Positions 17,180 through 26,592 of a stretch of 64,000 nucleotides of DNA are shown here, in pieces (the stretch's first letter is position 1; the number at the start of each line of letters is the position of its first letter). A program made the position numbers and the translations under genes. Source of the stretch: Thalassobium sp. (lineage in GTDB: Bacteria > Pseudomonadota > Gammaproteobacteria > Pseudomonadales > Oceanobacteraceae); assembly GCA_002733205.1 (NCBI GenBank), contig NVUW01000002.1, positions 62,001-126,000 on the forward strand, in the 5' to 3' direction. The notes under the pieces were generated by a model, which saw only the letters and a list, made by a program, of their open reading frames with translations, was not told the origin of the DNA and did not search any database.

Positions 17180-17767
17180 TCAGGAATGCTGCTCAAGAAA
17201 ACTCTGTACCGAGCCAACACCCATTTCCATGGCATTGAACAGGCTCTCAAGCTGCTCGCGGCTGTTGATCAGACCTTTCGAGCGGATCACACCCTGCTTA
17301 TCCATCAGCACCGCAAACGGCAGACGCGATACGCGGTAACCCAGACCCAGCTCAGTCGACAGCACGTATGGAAAATCCTGCAGGCCGACGTGCTGAATAA
17401 AGCGCTGGTGTTTTTCTTCTTCACCATCGGAAGCCAGCACCACATCCAGCCAGTCTTTTTCACTGGTTTTTACCGAGCGCAGAATCGGCAGCAGTTTTTT
17501 ACATACCGGACAGGTTGGCGACAGGAAAAACACCAGCATGGCTTTTTCTTTATCGCGGCCAATGTGCACGGCACCACCGGTCAGGCTGTTAAGGGTAAAG
17601 GCCGGGGTTAAATCACCAACTTTCGGCCCGGAATCATTCATCAGCGCACCCATCGGCGCGATACGTTCAAACAACACGCCGATCTGGCGGGCCAGCACAA
17701 AAAATGCGAGGGCCAGCGCCATTACAGCAACAAATAAAAATGCGACAGCAAAATACAAAGCAGTCAT
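17180..17767 (-). CDS. aauD: Thioredoxin-like maturation protein MauD/AauD
   Basis: A 195-residue protein with an N-terminal membrane anchor (about residues 5–28) and a periplasmic thioredoxin fold whose active site is CPVC at 86–89. MauD-type proteins help form the six disulfides of the light chain and are needed for its stability. It lies between aauE and aauA, the invariant order in both mau and aau clusters. The gap of 76 bases to aauA is the longest one inside the B-E-D-A block. Confidence 0.92.
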   Translation of the reverse strand: MTALYFAVAFLFVAVMALALAFFVLARQIGVLFERIAPMGALMNDSGPKVGDLTPAFTLNSLTGGAVHIGRDKEKAMLVFFLSPTCPVCKKLLPILRSVKTSEKDWLDVVLASDGEEEKHQRFIQHVGLQDFPYVLSTELGLGYRVSRLPFAVLMDKQGVIRSKGLINSREQLESLFNAMEMGVGSVQSFLEQHS

Positions 17768-17776
17768 AACGACCTC

Positions 17777-18322
17777 TTAAATTCGTTTCAGTGAGTTGGC
17801 CATTTCACGGATGGCCAGCAGGTTGGCGTTCACCTGCTCAAATAACAGGAAGGCGAGCCACATAAAGACAGCAGCAGCGATGGCCACCACGATTTCGGCG
17901 CTTTGCAGTGCTTCCGGCAGACCGAGCAATGGCAGCAGAGCGAAGACCATCAGCAGCGCATTGCGCAGCAGCAGGGTTTTGCTCAGCAGTTGCGGAGTAC
18001 CGCCACAGCCACATTCGATGCGGGTATGACCGCGACGGATATTGATGCCCATCGCGATGGCATATCCCCCGAGCAACAGCGCCGCCAGCACCAGTCCGGC
18101 AGCACGGCTGGCGCTGAATAACAGCATCAGCACCAGCGCACCTTCGAGGGCCAGCAAGGCAGCAGCAGCGGGCTTAACCAAAGCTTCCGGCAGCAATTCG
18201 TAATCGGCGACAAAACCCTGAAATTCGAGAAAATCCAGTGCCTTATGCAGCGCCGCGCGCAGGAATACCAGCAGGGTAAACACCAGCAGCGTGAGGCTCG
18301 CCAGTGGCAGTAACTCAGTCAT
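17777..18322 (-). CDS. aauE: Membrane protein MauE/AauE, light-chain maturation
   Basis: A 181-residue integral membrane protein with about four to five helices (LPLASLTLLVFTLLVFL, AAALLALEGALVLMLLF, LLLRNALLMVFALLPLLG, VVAIAAAVFMWLAFLLF). A short conserved Cys segment, ECGCGG, lies mid-protein. MauE acts with MauD in export and folding of the light chain. The frame is open to 18394, but the ATG at 18322 overlaps the aauB stop by 8 bases and gives the normal length, so it is preferred. Confidence 0.9.
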   Translation of the reverse strand: MTELLPLASLTLLVFTLLVFLRAALHKALDFLEFQGFVADYELLPEALVKPAAAALLALEGALVLMLLFSASRAAGLVLAALLLGGYAIAMGINIRRGHTRIECGCGGTPQLLSKTLLLRNALLMVFALLPLLGLPEALQSAEIVVAIAAAVFMWLAFLLFEQVNANLLAIREMANSLKRI

Positions 18323-19514
18323 GAGCCACCGCCAGCGAGGTGGTCCAACCGGCTTTTTCGTCGGCCGCCGCCTTCTCAAACATAAAGTCGCCATCTTTGC
18401 TCAGCACATACTGATCAATGGTTTCATCTTCTTCATTGGAGCCGAAAATCACCGGCTGCTTGCTGCTGGTGACGGTCAGCGCAACCAGATGCTCGGCCGG
18501 ACTGCGGCTGATCAGTTTTTTCTTCTTCAGGCTATAGCCCCAGATTTCTGCCGATGCGTCTTTATGGCTGCCGTCGTAGGCATCCGGGTGCATGAGCACA
18601 AAGATCATGTCGTTGGCTTCGTTATAAGCGGTAATGGCATAACCACCCGGCACCCAATCACCTTCAATGCCGGCATTAAGCTGCAGCTTTTCTTTGATTT
18701 TTACGCTTTTGCCACTGTCATCAGCGAGGTACACCGCACCGCCGAAGGTGGTCAGAATCAGCTCACCGTTTTTGCGGCGCTGGGTGTGGATATAAATCGG
18801 GTCGGCATCCACATCGAATAATTTGCCCGATGCTTCAACACTGTATTCTTTTCCTTTTACGGTGAAGGTTTTCAGCTGGCCAGTACCGCATGGCGTGCTG
18901 AAACTGGTGCCTTTCAGTGCCGGATAAACGCCGTAACAACCCGGTGTTGGCACTTCGGCAATGACTTCACCGGCAGCAATATCGATTACCGAAACCGAGG
19001 TGGCCGGTGTGGCATTCTGCACATACAGCAGTTTTTCATCGGCGCTTAATTCCAGCAGCTGAGTCATGCCAATGGATTTCACCGCTTTATTAGGCACGAT
19101 GATTTCTTTCTTGCGGCTCAGGGTGTCTACGTCGTACACCTGCACCACACTTTCTACCGGGCCATAGGTAATGCGTTTGGCAAAGTCGGACAGTACGTAA
19201 ACGGTTTTGCCGTCTTTCGAGACTTTCATCTGCGAAGTAATACCCGCCGGCATCGAGCCTTTATAGTGCAGATCATCCTGAGCGAAGACGTGAATCTGGC
19301 TGGCGCCACCCCAGGCGGCTTCGTTCATAAACACATTCGGCCCGGGCTGAATGGTTTTCTCAACGCTGAAGACTTCCGGCTTAAAGGGTTCCGCCTGTGC
19401 CGCCGGCATCACCGCCGACAACAGCAGGGTTGCGATACAGGCCGCCAGCGGTGCCGGTGTGAATACGCGGCGGGACAGGTTTCTGGTTTTACTTCTTTGC
19501 TTGGTTAACGTCAT
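18315..19514 (-). CDS. aauB: TTQ amine dehydrogenase heavy (alpha) chain
   Basis: A 399-residue precursor of the seven-bladed beta-propeller subunit. The signal peptide ends near PAAQA-E at 41. Its n-region contains SRRVFT, so it too may use Tat. Propeller segments such as KVSKDGKTVYVLSDFAKR, VQVYDVDTLSRKKEI and ELSADEKLLYVQNAT are clear. The heavy chain forms the substrate channel and pairs with the TTQ light chain. ATG at 19514 is the first codon that gives a normal signal peptide; upstream codons to 19604 do not. It is the first gene of the operon, so the promoter should lie in 19515–19866. Confidence 0.92.
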   Translation of the reverse strand: MTLTKQRSKTRNLSRRVFTPAPLAACIATLLLSAVMPAAQAEPFKPEVFSVEKTIQPGPNVFMNEAAWGGASQIHVFAQDDLHYKGSMPAGITSQMKVSKDGKTVYVLSDFAKRITYGPVESVVQVYDVDTLSRKKEIIVPNKAVKSIGMTQLLELSADEKLLYVQNATPATSVSVIDIAAGEVIAEVPTPGCYGVYPALKGTSFSTPCGTGQLKTFTVKGKEYSVEASGKLFDVDADPIYIHTQRRKNGELILTTFGGAVYLADDSGKSVKIKEKLQLNAGIEGDWVPGGYAITAYNEANDMIFVLMHPDAYDGSHKDASAEIWGYSLKKKKLISRSPAEHLVALTVTSSKQPVIFGSNEEDETIDQYVLSKDGDFMFEKAAADEKAGWTTSLAVAHD

Positions 19515-19866
19515 GGTTTGCAGCTCTCGTTGTGAGTCTGCAATGCCAGAGCAGCGGTCATGCCAATGCCTGAGTTCAACGGTGAAACATAACCCAAAAT
19601 GCATACTTCAAGAGGCGAATGCTGACAATTCAGTCAGAATTGTTACCGCCTGTTATCGGCACTGGTTAACGATAAAGTGATCAGCACCAGAAAGAGGCTG
19701 CCCATTCTTCATGCAGCGTTGTTATGGTGCATTTGTCTCACTACGCGGATTCCTGCCCAGGTCGGTAGCCGCAAGAGCCTCTGTTGCCTCCCTGCAGCTG
19801 ACGGCGAAGCCCTACCCGAAACCCCGGCCATGGGGTATCCTGCGACCTCTGAACGCGGGGGATGTT
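19515..19866. promoter_or_regulatory. Divergent control region between aauB and hisI
   Basis: A 352-base stretch without a gene. It must carry the promoters of the aau operon (minus) and hisI (plus). The only clear structure is the inverted repeat ACAATTC-AGTCA-GAATTGT at 19625–19643, a plausible operator. The hisI frame stays open upstream, but nothing there resembles HisI. Confidence 0.5.
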
Positions 19867-20247
19867 ATGAGTAACTGGCTTGATGCCGTAAAGTGGGACG
19901 CCGATGGTCTGATACCGGCGATTGCGCAGGATTATAAGACCGGCCGTATCCTGATGATGGCCTGGATGAACCGGGAAGCACTGGCGCTGACGGTGCAGGA
20001 AAACCGCGCCATCTACTATTCCCGCTCGCGCCAGCAACTGTGGCGTAAAGGCGAATCGTCCGGCCATGTGCAGCAGCTGCACGAAGTGCGCCTCGACTGT
20101 GACGCCGATGTCATCACCCTGCAGGTGGAACAGATTGGCGGTATCGCCTGTCATACCGGCCGCGAAAGCTGCTTCTACCGGGTCTATCAGGACGGTGAAT
20201 GGGTCAGCGTTGATCCGGTGTTAAAAGACCCGAAAGATATTTATTGA
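19867..20247 (+). CDS. hisI: Phosphoribosyl-AMP cyclohydrolase
   Basis: A 126-residue HisI, third step of histidine synthesis, as a separate protein from His[32 protein letters not shown] and the zinc-binding region [28 protein letters not shown], with its Cys triad, are all present. A GGGGG ribosome-binding site precedes the ATG. Its stop is within a base or two of an alternative hisE start. Confidence 0.95.
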   Translation: MSNWLDAVKWDADGLIPAIAQDYKTGRILMMAWMNREALALTVQENRAIYYSRSRQQLWRKGESSGHVQQLHEVRLDCDADVITLQVEQIGGIACHTGRESCFYRVYQDGEWVSVDPVLKDPKDIY

Positions 20248-20273
20248 TGCCACTTAATGAAACTGAAACAGCT

Positions 20274-20606
20274 ATGAGCGATATACTTTCCGCCCTCGGC
20301 GATATCCTTGAAGAACGTAAGAGCGCAGCCGCCGATTCATCCTACGTGGCCAGCCTGTATCACAAGGGTCTGAACAAGATTCTGGAGAAGGTCGGCGAAG
20401 AAGCCACCGAAACCATTCTGGCCGCCAAAGATGCCGAGACCAGTGGCGATAACAGCGATGTTATCTACGAAACCGCCGACCTGTGGTTTCACACTCTGGT
20501 GGCACTGGCCAAACTGGGCGAGCGCCCGGAAGCCGTGGTTAATGAACTGGCACGACGCTTTAATATGTCCGGCCTGGAAGAAAAGGCGTCACGTACGCCC
20601 AAGTAA
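20274..20606 (+). CDS. hisE: Phosphoribosyl-ATP pyrophosphatase
   Basis: A 110-residue all-alpha nucleotide pyrophosphohydrolase, second step of histidine synthesis. [21 protein letters not shown] carries the metal-binding Glu residues, followed by [13 protein letters not shown] at 20274 aligns with the typical HisE N-terminus (MSDIL...LEERK). ATG at 20247, overlapping the hisI stop, would add nine residues. The hisI-hisE-tatABC order is common in Pseudomonas and relatives. Confidence 0.95.
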   Translation: MSDILSALGDILEERKSAAADSSYVASLYHKGLNKILEKVGEEATETILAAKDAETSGDNSDVIYETADLWFHTLVALAKLGERPEAVVNELARRFNMSGLEEKASRTPK

Positions 20607-20639
20607 CCCGGTACCAACCAGAAAACTGAGAGATTGAAT

Positions 20640-20972
20640 ATGCCGGACTGTCTGTTTTGCCAGATTGTCGCCGGAAAGATTCCGGCCAATGTCGTTTATG
20701 AAGATGAGCACCTGCTGGCGTTTCACGATATCGCGCCCAAGGCCGATACTCATCTGCTGGTCATACCCAAGCGCCATATCGTTAACCTCAATGATCTGAG
20801 CAACACTGACGCCAGCCTGATGAGCCATTTAATGCTCAGCCTGCCGGCCATTGCCCGCACACAAAACCTGACTGGCTTCCGTACCATTACCAATACCGGT
20901 AAAGAAGGTGGGCAGGAAGTTTTCCATATGCACTTTCATATACTGGGCGGCGATCAGCTGCCCGGTTTCTGA
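20640..20972 (+). CDS. HIT family nucleotide-binding protein
   Basis: A 110-residue histidine triad protein of the HinT type. CLFCQIVAGKIPA with its Cys pair, HLLVIPKRHIVNL, and the active-site triad HMHFHILGG near the C-terminus are all visible. These proteins hydrolyse purine phosphoramidates such as aminoacyl-AMP. It lies between hisE (33 bases) and tatA (35 bases) on the same strand and is likely part of that transcript. Confidence 0.93.
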   Translation: MPDCLFCQIVAGKIPANVVYEDEHLLAFHDIAPKADTHLLVIPKRHIVNLNDLSNTDASLMSHLMLSLPAIARTQNLTGFRTITNTGKEGGQEVFHMHFHILGGDQLPGF

Positions 20973-21007
20973 TGTAATTTTTAAATTAAGAATAAGAGGA
21001 TTTTCCT

Positions 21008-21268
21008 ATGCTCGGCGGAATCAGTATCTGGCAATTATTAATCGTTCTGGCCATCGTCATTATGATTTTCGGTACCAAAAAACTGCGCAATCTGGGCGGT
21101 GATCTGGGTGGTGCCATTAAAAGCTTCAAAAAAGCCGTAAACGAAGACGGTAGTGCAAAAGCCGACGAAGACGAGAATAAAGAACCGGCAAAAACGCTGG
21201 AACATAAAGAAGGCGAACAGAAAGACGCGGAATTCAAAAGCACCAACAAAGACCAAGATAAAATCTGA
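21008..21268 (+). CDS. tatA: Twin-arginine translocase subunit TatA
   Basis: An 86-residue protein with one N-terminal helix ([17 protein letters not shown]), the hinge Gly, the amphipathic helix [23 protein letters not shown] and a charged Lys/Glu tail. TatA forms the pore-like element for folded proteins. Ribosome-binding site AAGAGGA. Its stop overlaps the tatB start as TGATG. The aau light chain, with a Tat signal, is encoded 3.9 kb away. Confidence 0.95.
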   Translation: MLGGISIWQLLIVLAIVIMIFGTKKLRNLGGDLGGAIKSFKKAVNEDGSAKADEDENKEPAKTLEHKEGEQKDAEFKSTNKDQDKI

Positions 21269-21678
21269 TGTTCGATATCGGTTTTCTGGAATTAATGGTG
21301 GTTGCCATTCTGGGCCTGCTGGTGCTCGGCCCGGAACGTCTGCCCAAAGCAGCCCGCACAGTAGGTCTGTTTCTTGGCCGTATGCGCCGTACCATGAGCA
21401 ATATCCAGGACGATTTTGAGCGCCAGGTGCGTACGGAAGAATTACGCGAAAAGCTGAAAGATCCTTATGCAACGTTTCTCGATGACGATTCGCCATCAGC
21501 TAACAGCATTCAGCCCAAGCCTGAAGCAGAAACGCAGCCGGACAATAAACCGGCAGCTGTCGCTGGTCCTCAACAGCCAGGTCCTCAACAGCCAGGTCCA
21601 CAGCCAGCGCCACAACAATCTGGCCCGCAGCAGCCTGCGGCCAATTCAAAACCTGATAATACCGATGCGTCATCATGA
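21268..21678 (+). CDS. tatB: Twin-arginine translocase subunit TatB
   Basis: A 136-residue TatB. The N-terminal helix contains FDIGFLELMVVAILGLLVLGPERLP with the conserved Glu-8 and GPERLP hinge, followed by an amphipathic helix and a long disordered tail. The tail holds a GPQQP repeat encoded by a small direct repeat at about 21570–21600. TatB binds the RR signal with TatC. It overlaps tatA by one base and tatC by ATGA. Confidence 0.95.
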   Translation: MFDIGFLELMVVAILGLLVLGPERLPKAARTVGLFLGRMRRTMSNIQDDFERQVRTEELREKLKDPYATFLDDDSPSANSIQPKPEAETQPDNKPAAVAGPQQPGPQQPGPQPAPQQSGPQQPAANSKPDNTDASS

Positions 21679-22424
21679 CCGATCATGAACAACCCCTGAT
21701 TGCCCACCTGATCGAACTGCGAAACCGTTTGCTGAAATCGGTACTGGTGGTACTGGTGCTGTTTCTTGGCATGTTCTACTTTGCTAACGACCTGTACCTG
21801 ATTCTGGTAAAGCCGCTGTCGGTGTTATTACCCAACACCGGCAATATGATTGCCACTGGTGTAGCCTCGCCTTTTCTGGTGCCGTTTAAACTGACGCTGG
21901 TATTAGCGGTACTGCTGGCCGTGCCTTTTCTGCTGCATCAGGTATGGAGCTTTATATCTCCCGGCTTGTATCAGCACGAAAAGAAATTCGGTATTCCGTT
22001 ACTCGTCTCAAGCGTTGTCCTGTTTTATACCGGCATCGCCTTTGCCTACTTTGTGGTGCTGCCGCTGGCATTCGGCTTCTTTACCGCCGCCGGACCGGAA
22101 GGTATTTCCTTTATGCCGGACATCAGCAATATTCTCGATTTTATTCTTAAAATCTTTTTTGCCTTTGGCATCGCCTTTGAAATTCCGATTGCGACCTTCC
22201 TGATGGTACTCAGTGGCATGACCACCGTTGCCGCTCTGACTGAAAAACGCCCTTATATTTTCGTTGGCTGCTTTGTCGTCGGCATGCTGGTTACACCACC
22301 GGATGTTATCTCCCAGACCATTTTGGCCGTACCTATGTGGCTGCTGTTTGAAGCCGGTGTACTGGCATCACGGATGATTAAAAGACCGCAGGAAGATGGC
22401 GAAGAAGAGACTCAGGAAAGCTGA
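21675..22424 (+). CDS. tatC: Twin-arginine translocase subunit TatC
   Basis: A 249-residue protein with six membrane helices. HLIELRNRLLKSV is the conserved TatC start and FISPGLYQHEKKFG the conserved cytoplasmic loop. FGIAFEIPIATFLMVLSG and GMLVTPPDVISQTILAVPMWLLFEAGV follow. It recognises the twin-arginine motif. It is the last gene of the hisIE-HIT-tat transcript and is followed by a terminator. Confidence 0.97.
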   Translation: MTDHEQPLIAHLIELRNRLLKSVLVVLVLFLGMFYFANDLYLILVKPLSVLLPNTGNMIATGVASPFLVPFKLTLVLAVLLAVPFLLHQVWSFISPGLYQHEKKFGIPLLVSSVVLFYTGIAFAYFVVLPLAFGFFTAAGPEGISFMPDISNILDFILKIFFAFGIAFEIPIATFLMVLSGMTTVAALTEKRPYIFVGCFVVGMLVTPPDVISQTILAVPMWLLFEAGVLASRMIKRPQEDGEEETQES

Positions 22425-22445
22425 TTTTCTGGTTTCGTAGAAAAT

Positions 22446-22489
22446 AAAGGCGGCAATTTATCAGACCCTGTTTGATTGCCGCTTTTTAT
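22446..22489. terminator. Intrinsic terminator after tatC
   Basis: The arms GCGGCAAT (22450–22457) and ATTGCCGC (22475–22482) are separated by 17 bases and followed by T5. An upstream A-rich stretch allows some activity toward the convergent BLUF gene as well. Confidence 0.8.
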
Positions 22490-22598
22490 TGTTCAGAATT
22501 AACCCGGCACGCTCTGCCACATCCTTGCATTAGATCGGTGCAATCATGGGTTAAAGGATATAACGCTGCGGCACAACATCGTTCAGGCAGTACACCTG

Positions 22599-23003
22599 TT
22601 ACTGGTAATCTGACAGGCCCTGCAAAAATGATAAGGCCTGTTCTGCAGAAAATTCCTGCGGCAGAAATGTATTCTGGCCCAGCTCATTCAGCAATCGATA
22701 AAAATGATCGGATGCCGGAGCAAACCCCATATTCCAGTCGGTAAATAATGGTGCGGTTATCGCATCATAACTAATGATAACAACCTGATCGTGGCGCGGA
22801 TCATCCGCTATTTCCAGATAAAGCTCATTCACGTCCTCGCGATCACCCTCAAGAACCTGCAGAAAGTATTTCTGTTCGTAACACAACATGCCACACACAT
22901 TGATACTGCTGTTGTGCGCACGCGCGACTTCCAGAATGCTCTGAATATCCAATAAAGACATATCGCGCGTAGCGATGGAGTAGTACACAAGACGAACCAG
23001 CAT
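22599..23003 (-). CDS. BLUF-domain blue-light sensor protein
   Basis: A 134-residue stand-alone BLUF protein that would bind FAD and sense blue light. The key residues are present: Y7 (LVYYS), N31 (ARAHNSS), Q49 (FLQVLEG), and W90 and M92 in DWNMGF. The domain takes up residues 1–95 and is followed by a short helical tail. No output domain is fused, so it should act through a partner. It is transcribed divergently from a histidine kinase gene 114 bases away, which is the obvious candidate. ATG at 23003 is chosen because the BLUF fold begins right there. Confidence 0.9.
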   Translation of the reverse strand: MLVRLVYYSIATRDMSLLDIQSILEVARAHNSSINVCGMLCYEQKYFLQVLEGDREDVNELYLEIADDPRHDQVVIISYDAITAPLFTDWNMGFAPASDHFYRLLNELGQNTFLPQEFSAEQALSFLQGLSDYQ

Positions 23004-23117
23004 AGAGCGCCCTCCATATAACCGAAATATACACATCCGACAGTGACAATATCAGAGCGATATATACACCCATTGCATTCAGACTAAGCTGAGTGTAGTC
23101 CATTCAGAGATATCGCT

Positions 23118-24893
23118 ATGTCATTGTCATCCACTGCCTCTTTCTGGTCAGCTTTGGGGGAGCTACCGTCATTGTCAGACCCGCTGCTCACATCATCCAT
23201 GGCACCAGCTCCGGTCGGCGATATCACAGAGGATAATCTGCGCGCGTTAAAAAAGTGGCTGCGCAAACAGTGGGACTTACCTGTGCTGATATTGGTTCTG
23301 GATGGTACGCACAGCGAAACTCAACTAAGTCTGGTACGTTATTTCCGTGAAGAATTAAACAACCAGCGCACGCGCCTGATTTGCTTTGCCGCCCCGGCAT
23401 TACGCCATCATTTGCTCAGTCAGCTATGGTCCTGGCGCATCCAGAATGTTTATTCGCACGAGGATCTTGAACCGGAGCTGCTTTCTTACATTCTGCATGC
23501 CGAGTGGCAACAGCATCAGGCTGATGAGCATTCGCGCATCAGCCGCAACAGCGAACTGGAGCTGCTGACCTGGCTGGCGCGTATGAACCGGGCCACGTTC
23601 ATAGGTCAGGAACAATTAGCGGAACTTGCTACGTTGCTGACCTCACTTACCCATGCGGACCGCCTGTTGCATCTGGATAAAGAAGCAACATTACTGGGTA
23701 TGTATCCCACCAATCAGGCACTGTCATCCGCCTGGTCTGAATTTGCGCACAATATGTCAGCAACTCCGATGAACCAGGAGCAGCTCCTTGTATTGCAATT
23801 ACAGCGCGATTTGCCGCTGCATCAGATGGCCAGCAAGCTCTGTGACCATGAAATCACCGCCAGCATTATCATTCCTGTGCGCTGCTATCAGCAGATTGTT
23901 GGCTACTATCTGTTGCTGCTGAGCGAATCATCCGTGGCGACGCTGGATGTTGCACGTATGAGCCTGCTGGAAAAAACCATGGAGCAGGTAAGAACACAAC
24001 TGGAGCGTCAGCAATCCGAGAATCGTCTGAAAAACCAATACCAACGTTTACGCAACACATTATCTCGCCTGCATCAGACGCAGGAGCAGCTTTATCATGC
24101 TGAAAAGCTCTCATCTATTGGTCAATTAGCTGCTGGTATTGCGCACGAAATTAACAACCCCGTATCTTATGTTATGAGTAATTTTGGCCCGCTGGATGAA
24201 TATATCCAAACCATGAGCAAATTACTGACACTGCATGATCAGTTTATTCATGCGATGAACGAAGGCGATGCGCAGATGGGCAATCAATTACGGGAAGCAA
24301 TTTCAAATGAACGCGAAGCGGCCGATTTTGAATTTATGATGGAGGATATTTTCTCTTTGGTGCGCGATTCCAGAAACGGTCTGATGCGCGTAACAGATAT
24401 TGTGCATAACCTCCGAACATTTTCCCGCCGTGACTCGCTGGAGATGGCTGATATTAATTTATGCGATTGCATCAGAAACGCCGTCAAAATTATGCAATAT
24501 CAGTTAAATGGTATTGCCAAAACTGAGCTGGATATTCCTGATAGCGCGGACATTCAGGGCAATGAAGGTATGATAAGCCAGGTATTGATCAACCTTATTC
24601 AAAATGCAGTCCATGCGGTTGATGCCGGGGGAGTACTGAAAATAAGCCTTATCAAGAAAGATACAGACTGGCGACTGTCGGTATGCGATAACGGTTGCGG
24701 AATTCCTGATGATATCCGCGATAAAATCTTCGACCCATTTTTTACCACCAAGGACATTGGCAAAGGAACCGGGCTTGGCTTATCAACATCATACAGCATA
24801 ATGAAACGTCATCATGGTCGCATTGAGATTGAAAGCCAGCCCGGCGCAGGCACCTGTTTTATTCTGTTTTTTCCTACACAAGTACTATCTTAA
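23118..24893 (+). CDS. Sensor histidine kinase, soluble, with N-terminal receiver-like region
   Basis: A 591-residue kinase without membrane helices. Residues about 55–130 look like a degenerate receiver fold ([27 protein letters not shown]). A GAF-like region follows at about 150–275, then a coiled coil at 285–330. The HisKA box is [19 protein letters not shown] with H343. The ATPase has [10 protein letters not shown] (N box), DNGCGIPDD (G1) and [18 protein letters not shown] (G2). There is no transmitter receiver at the C-terminus, so the cognate regulator is elsewhere. Divergent from the BLUF gene. It converges on the acyl-CoA ligase with 13 bases between stops. Confidence 0.88.
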   Translation: MSLSSTASFWSALGELPSLSDPLLTSSMAPAPVGDITEDNLRALKKWLRKQWDLPVLILVLDGTHSETQLSLVRYFREELNNQRTRLICFAAPALRHHLLSQLWSWRIQNVYSHEDLEPELLSYILHAEWQQHQADEHSRISRNSELELLTWLARMNRATFIGQEQLAELATLLTSLTHADRLLHLDKEATLLGMYPTNQALSSAWSEFAHNMSATPMNQEQLLVLQLQRDLPLHQMASKLCDHEITASIIIPVRCYQQIVGYYLLLLSESSVATLDVARMSLLEKTMEQVRTQLERQQSENRLKNQYQRLRNTLSRLHQTQEQLYHAEKLSSIGQLAAGIAHEINNPVSYVMSNFGPLDEYIQTMSKLLTLHDQFIHAMNEGDAQMGNQLREAISNEREAADFEFMMEDIFSLVRDSRNGLMRVTDIVHNLRTFSRRDSLEMADINLCDCIRNAVKIMQYQLNGIAKTELDIPDSADIQGNEGMISQVLINLIQNAVHAVDAGGVLKISLIKKDTDWRLSVCDNGCGIPDDIRDKIFDPFFTTKDIGKGTGLGLSTSYSIMKRHHGRIEIESQPGAGTCFILFFPTQVLS

Positions 24894-24906
24894 CAACCGT
24901 CAATAC

Positions 24907-26580
24907 TTATGATTTAACCACCAGATAATCAATATACTCATCACGCAGCGTACGTTTCTGCAGTTTGCCCGTGGCCGTGTGCGGCAGCTCCTCAACAAAC
25001 AAAATGTCGTCCGGCAGCCACCACTTGGCAACACGGCTTTCCAGATAATGATAGATATCCTGTTTATCGATATCGCTTTCTTCACTTTTTACAATAAACA
25101 GCAACGGCCGTTCATCCCACTTCTGATGACGCACACCTATCACGCAGGCTTCTTTTACGTCCGGGTGCCCTACCGCCGCGTTTTCCAGGTCGATACTGGA
25201 AATCCATTCACCACCAGACTTCACTACATCTTTGGCGCGGTCCACTATCTGCAGATAACTGTGTTCATCAATCACGGCGATATCACCGGTATCGAACCAT
25301 TGTTGACCATTGGCATCGATAAAAAATGAATCGGGTTTTTCATCTTTATAATACGCCGTTAACACCCAGGGGCCGCGTACACGTAAATAACCACGCGATG
25401 TTCCATCGTGTGGCAGCGGCTGATCATCTTCTCCAAAAATTTCCAGCTCGATACCAAACATTGGCCGGCCGGCGGTGGTCTGCAGGCGATAGCGTTCATC
25501 GTCGCTCATTTTCTGCATCGCTTTGGTTGGTGCACCGAGCGTCGCCAGTGGTGAGGTTTCGGTCATGCCCCAGATTGGTAATAAATACACGCCGTATTCT
25601 TTATCCAGTGTTTCCACCAACGATTTTGGTGAGGCTGAGCCACCAACGCCGACGGTTTTAACCGAGTCCATGCGTTTATTGTTACGTTTTAAATAATCGA
25701 TCAGACCCAGCCAAACCGTTGGTACACCCAGCATTAAATCCACTTCGGCCAGCTCGATTAATTCATGCAGACTCTGGCCATCCATACCGTCACCAGGCAG
25801 CACCAGCGTTGCACCGCTCATCGGCGCGATATAAGGCATACCCCACGCGCAGACGTGGTACATAGGCACCACCGGCATCACTACCGAATCGGCAGAAACA
25901 TTCAGTGCATCCGGATTACGGCTGGCATAGGCATGCAACACCGTAGAGGCATGGGAATACAACACGCCTTTAGGGTTGCCGGTAGTACCTGAGGTGTAAC
26001 ACAACCCCGAGGCGGTATCCTGCGGAAAACGCGGCCACACCAGCTCGCTGCTGTATGTTGTCATTAAATCTTCATAATTAATGGCATTTGGCAGGCTGGT
26101 CTGCGGCATCCGGTCGGCGTCAATCATAAAGATAAAGCCTTTGACCGAGGTTAATTTATCCGCCACCGGTTCCAGTAATTTTGCGAAGCAGGCATCCAGA
26201 AAGACATAGCAGTCTTCGGCATGATTAATAATGTATTCCACCTGCTCGGTATAAAGCCGTGGATTGACGGTATGACAGATGGCACCGATACCGGAAATCG
26301 CGTAATAACACTCAAAATGGCGGTAGCCGTTCCAGGCCAGCGTCGCAACCCGATCACCGGGCTGCACGCCCAAAGCCAGTAAGGCATTCGCCAGCTGCTT
26401 GCTGCGTTTTAACGCATCGCGGTAGGTATAGCGGTGAATATCACCTTCCTGCCGGCGGCTGATAATTTCACGCGTACCATGATGGGCAGCAGCGTATTCC
26501 AGCAGGTCGGAAATAATCAGTGGCTGAGTCATCATCTGGCCGCTTTGGGCAAGGGCAAAAGAAGAAGCAGTGAGTGTCAT
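24907..26580 (-). CDS. Medium/long-chain fatty acid–CoA ligase, AlkK-like
   Basis: About 557 residues of the ANL (AMP-forming) superfamily. The P-loop is [20 protein letters not shown], followed by [51 protein letters not shown] and the terminal catalytic Lys in [15 protein letters not shown]. The N-terminus ([20 protein letters not shown]) resembles AlkK, the acyl-CoA synthetase of alkane-degradation plasmids. It would activate fatty acids for beta-oxidation. ATG at 26580 has GGAA eight bases upstream; ATG at 26592 is in frame without such a site. Confidence 0.9.
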   Translation of the reverse strand: MTLTASSFALAQSGQMMTQPLIISDLLEYAAAHHGTREIISRRQEGDIHRYTYRDALKRSKQLANALLALGVQPGDRVATLAWNGYRHFECYYAISGIGAICHTVNPRLYTEQVEYIINHAEDCYVFLDACFAKLLEPVADKLTSVKGFIFMIDADRMPQTSLPNAINYEDLMTTYSSELVWPRFPQDTASGLCYTSGTTGNPKGVLYSHASTVLHAYASRNPDALNVSADSVVMPVVPMYHVCAWGMPYIAPMSGATLVLPGDGMDGQSLHELIELAEVDLMLGVPTVWLGLIDYLKRNNKRMDSVKTVGVGGSASPKSLVETLDKEYGVYLLPIWGMTETSPLATLGAPTKAMQKMSDDERYRLQTTAGRPMFGIELEIFGEDDQPLPHDGTSRGYLRVRGPWVLTAYYKDEKPDSFFIDANGQQWFDTGDIAVIDEHSYLQIVDRAKDVVKSGGEWISSIDLENAAVGHPDVKEACVIGVRHQKWDERPLLFIVKSEESDIDKQDIYHYLESRVAKWWLPDDILFVEELPHTATGKLQKRTLRDEYIDYLVVKS

Positions 26581-26592
26581 AATGCGTTCCAT

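Noticed and set aside
16549..19514. Calling the TTQ cluster methylamine dehydrogenase (mau)
   Set aside because: Light-chain segments ERERPGY and LHNDINWCMAN and the missing mauFGLMN fit the aromatic amine type better.
19711..19866. Longer hisI start with 52 extra codons
   Set aside because: The added residues do not resemble HisI, and a GGGGG ribosome-binding site sits right before the ATG at 19867.
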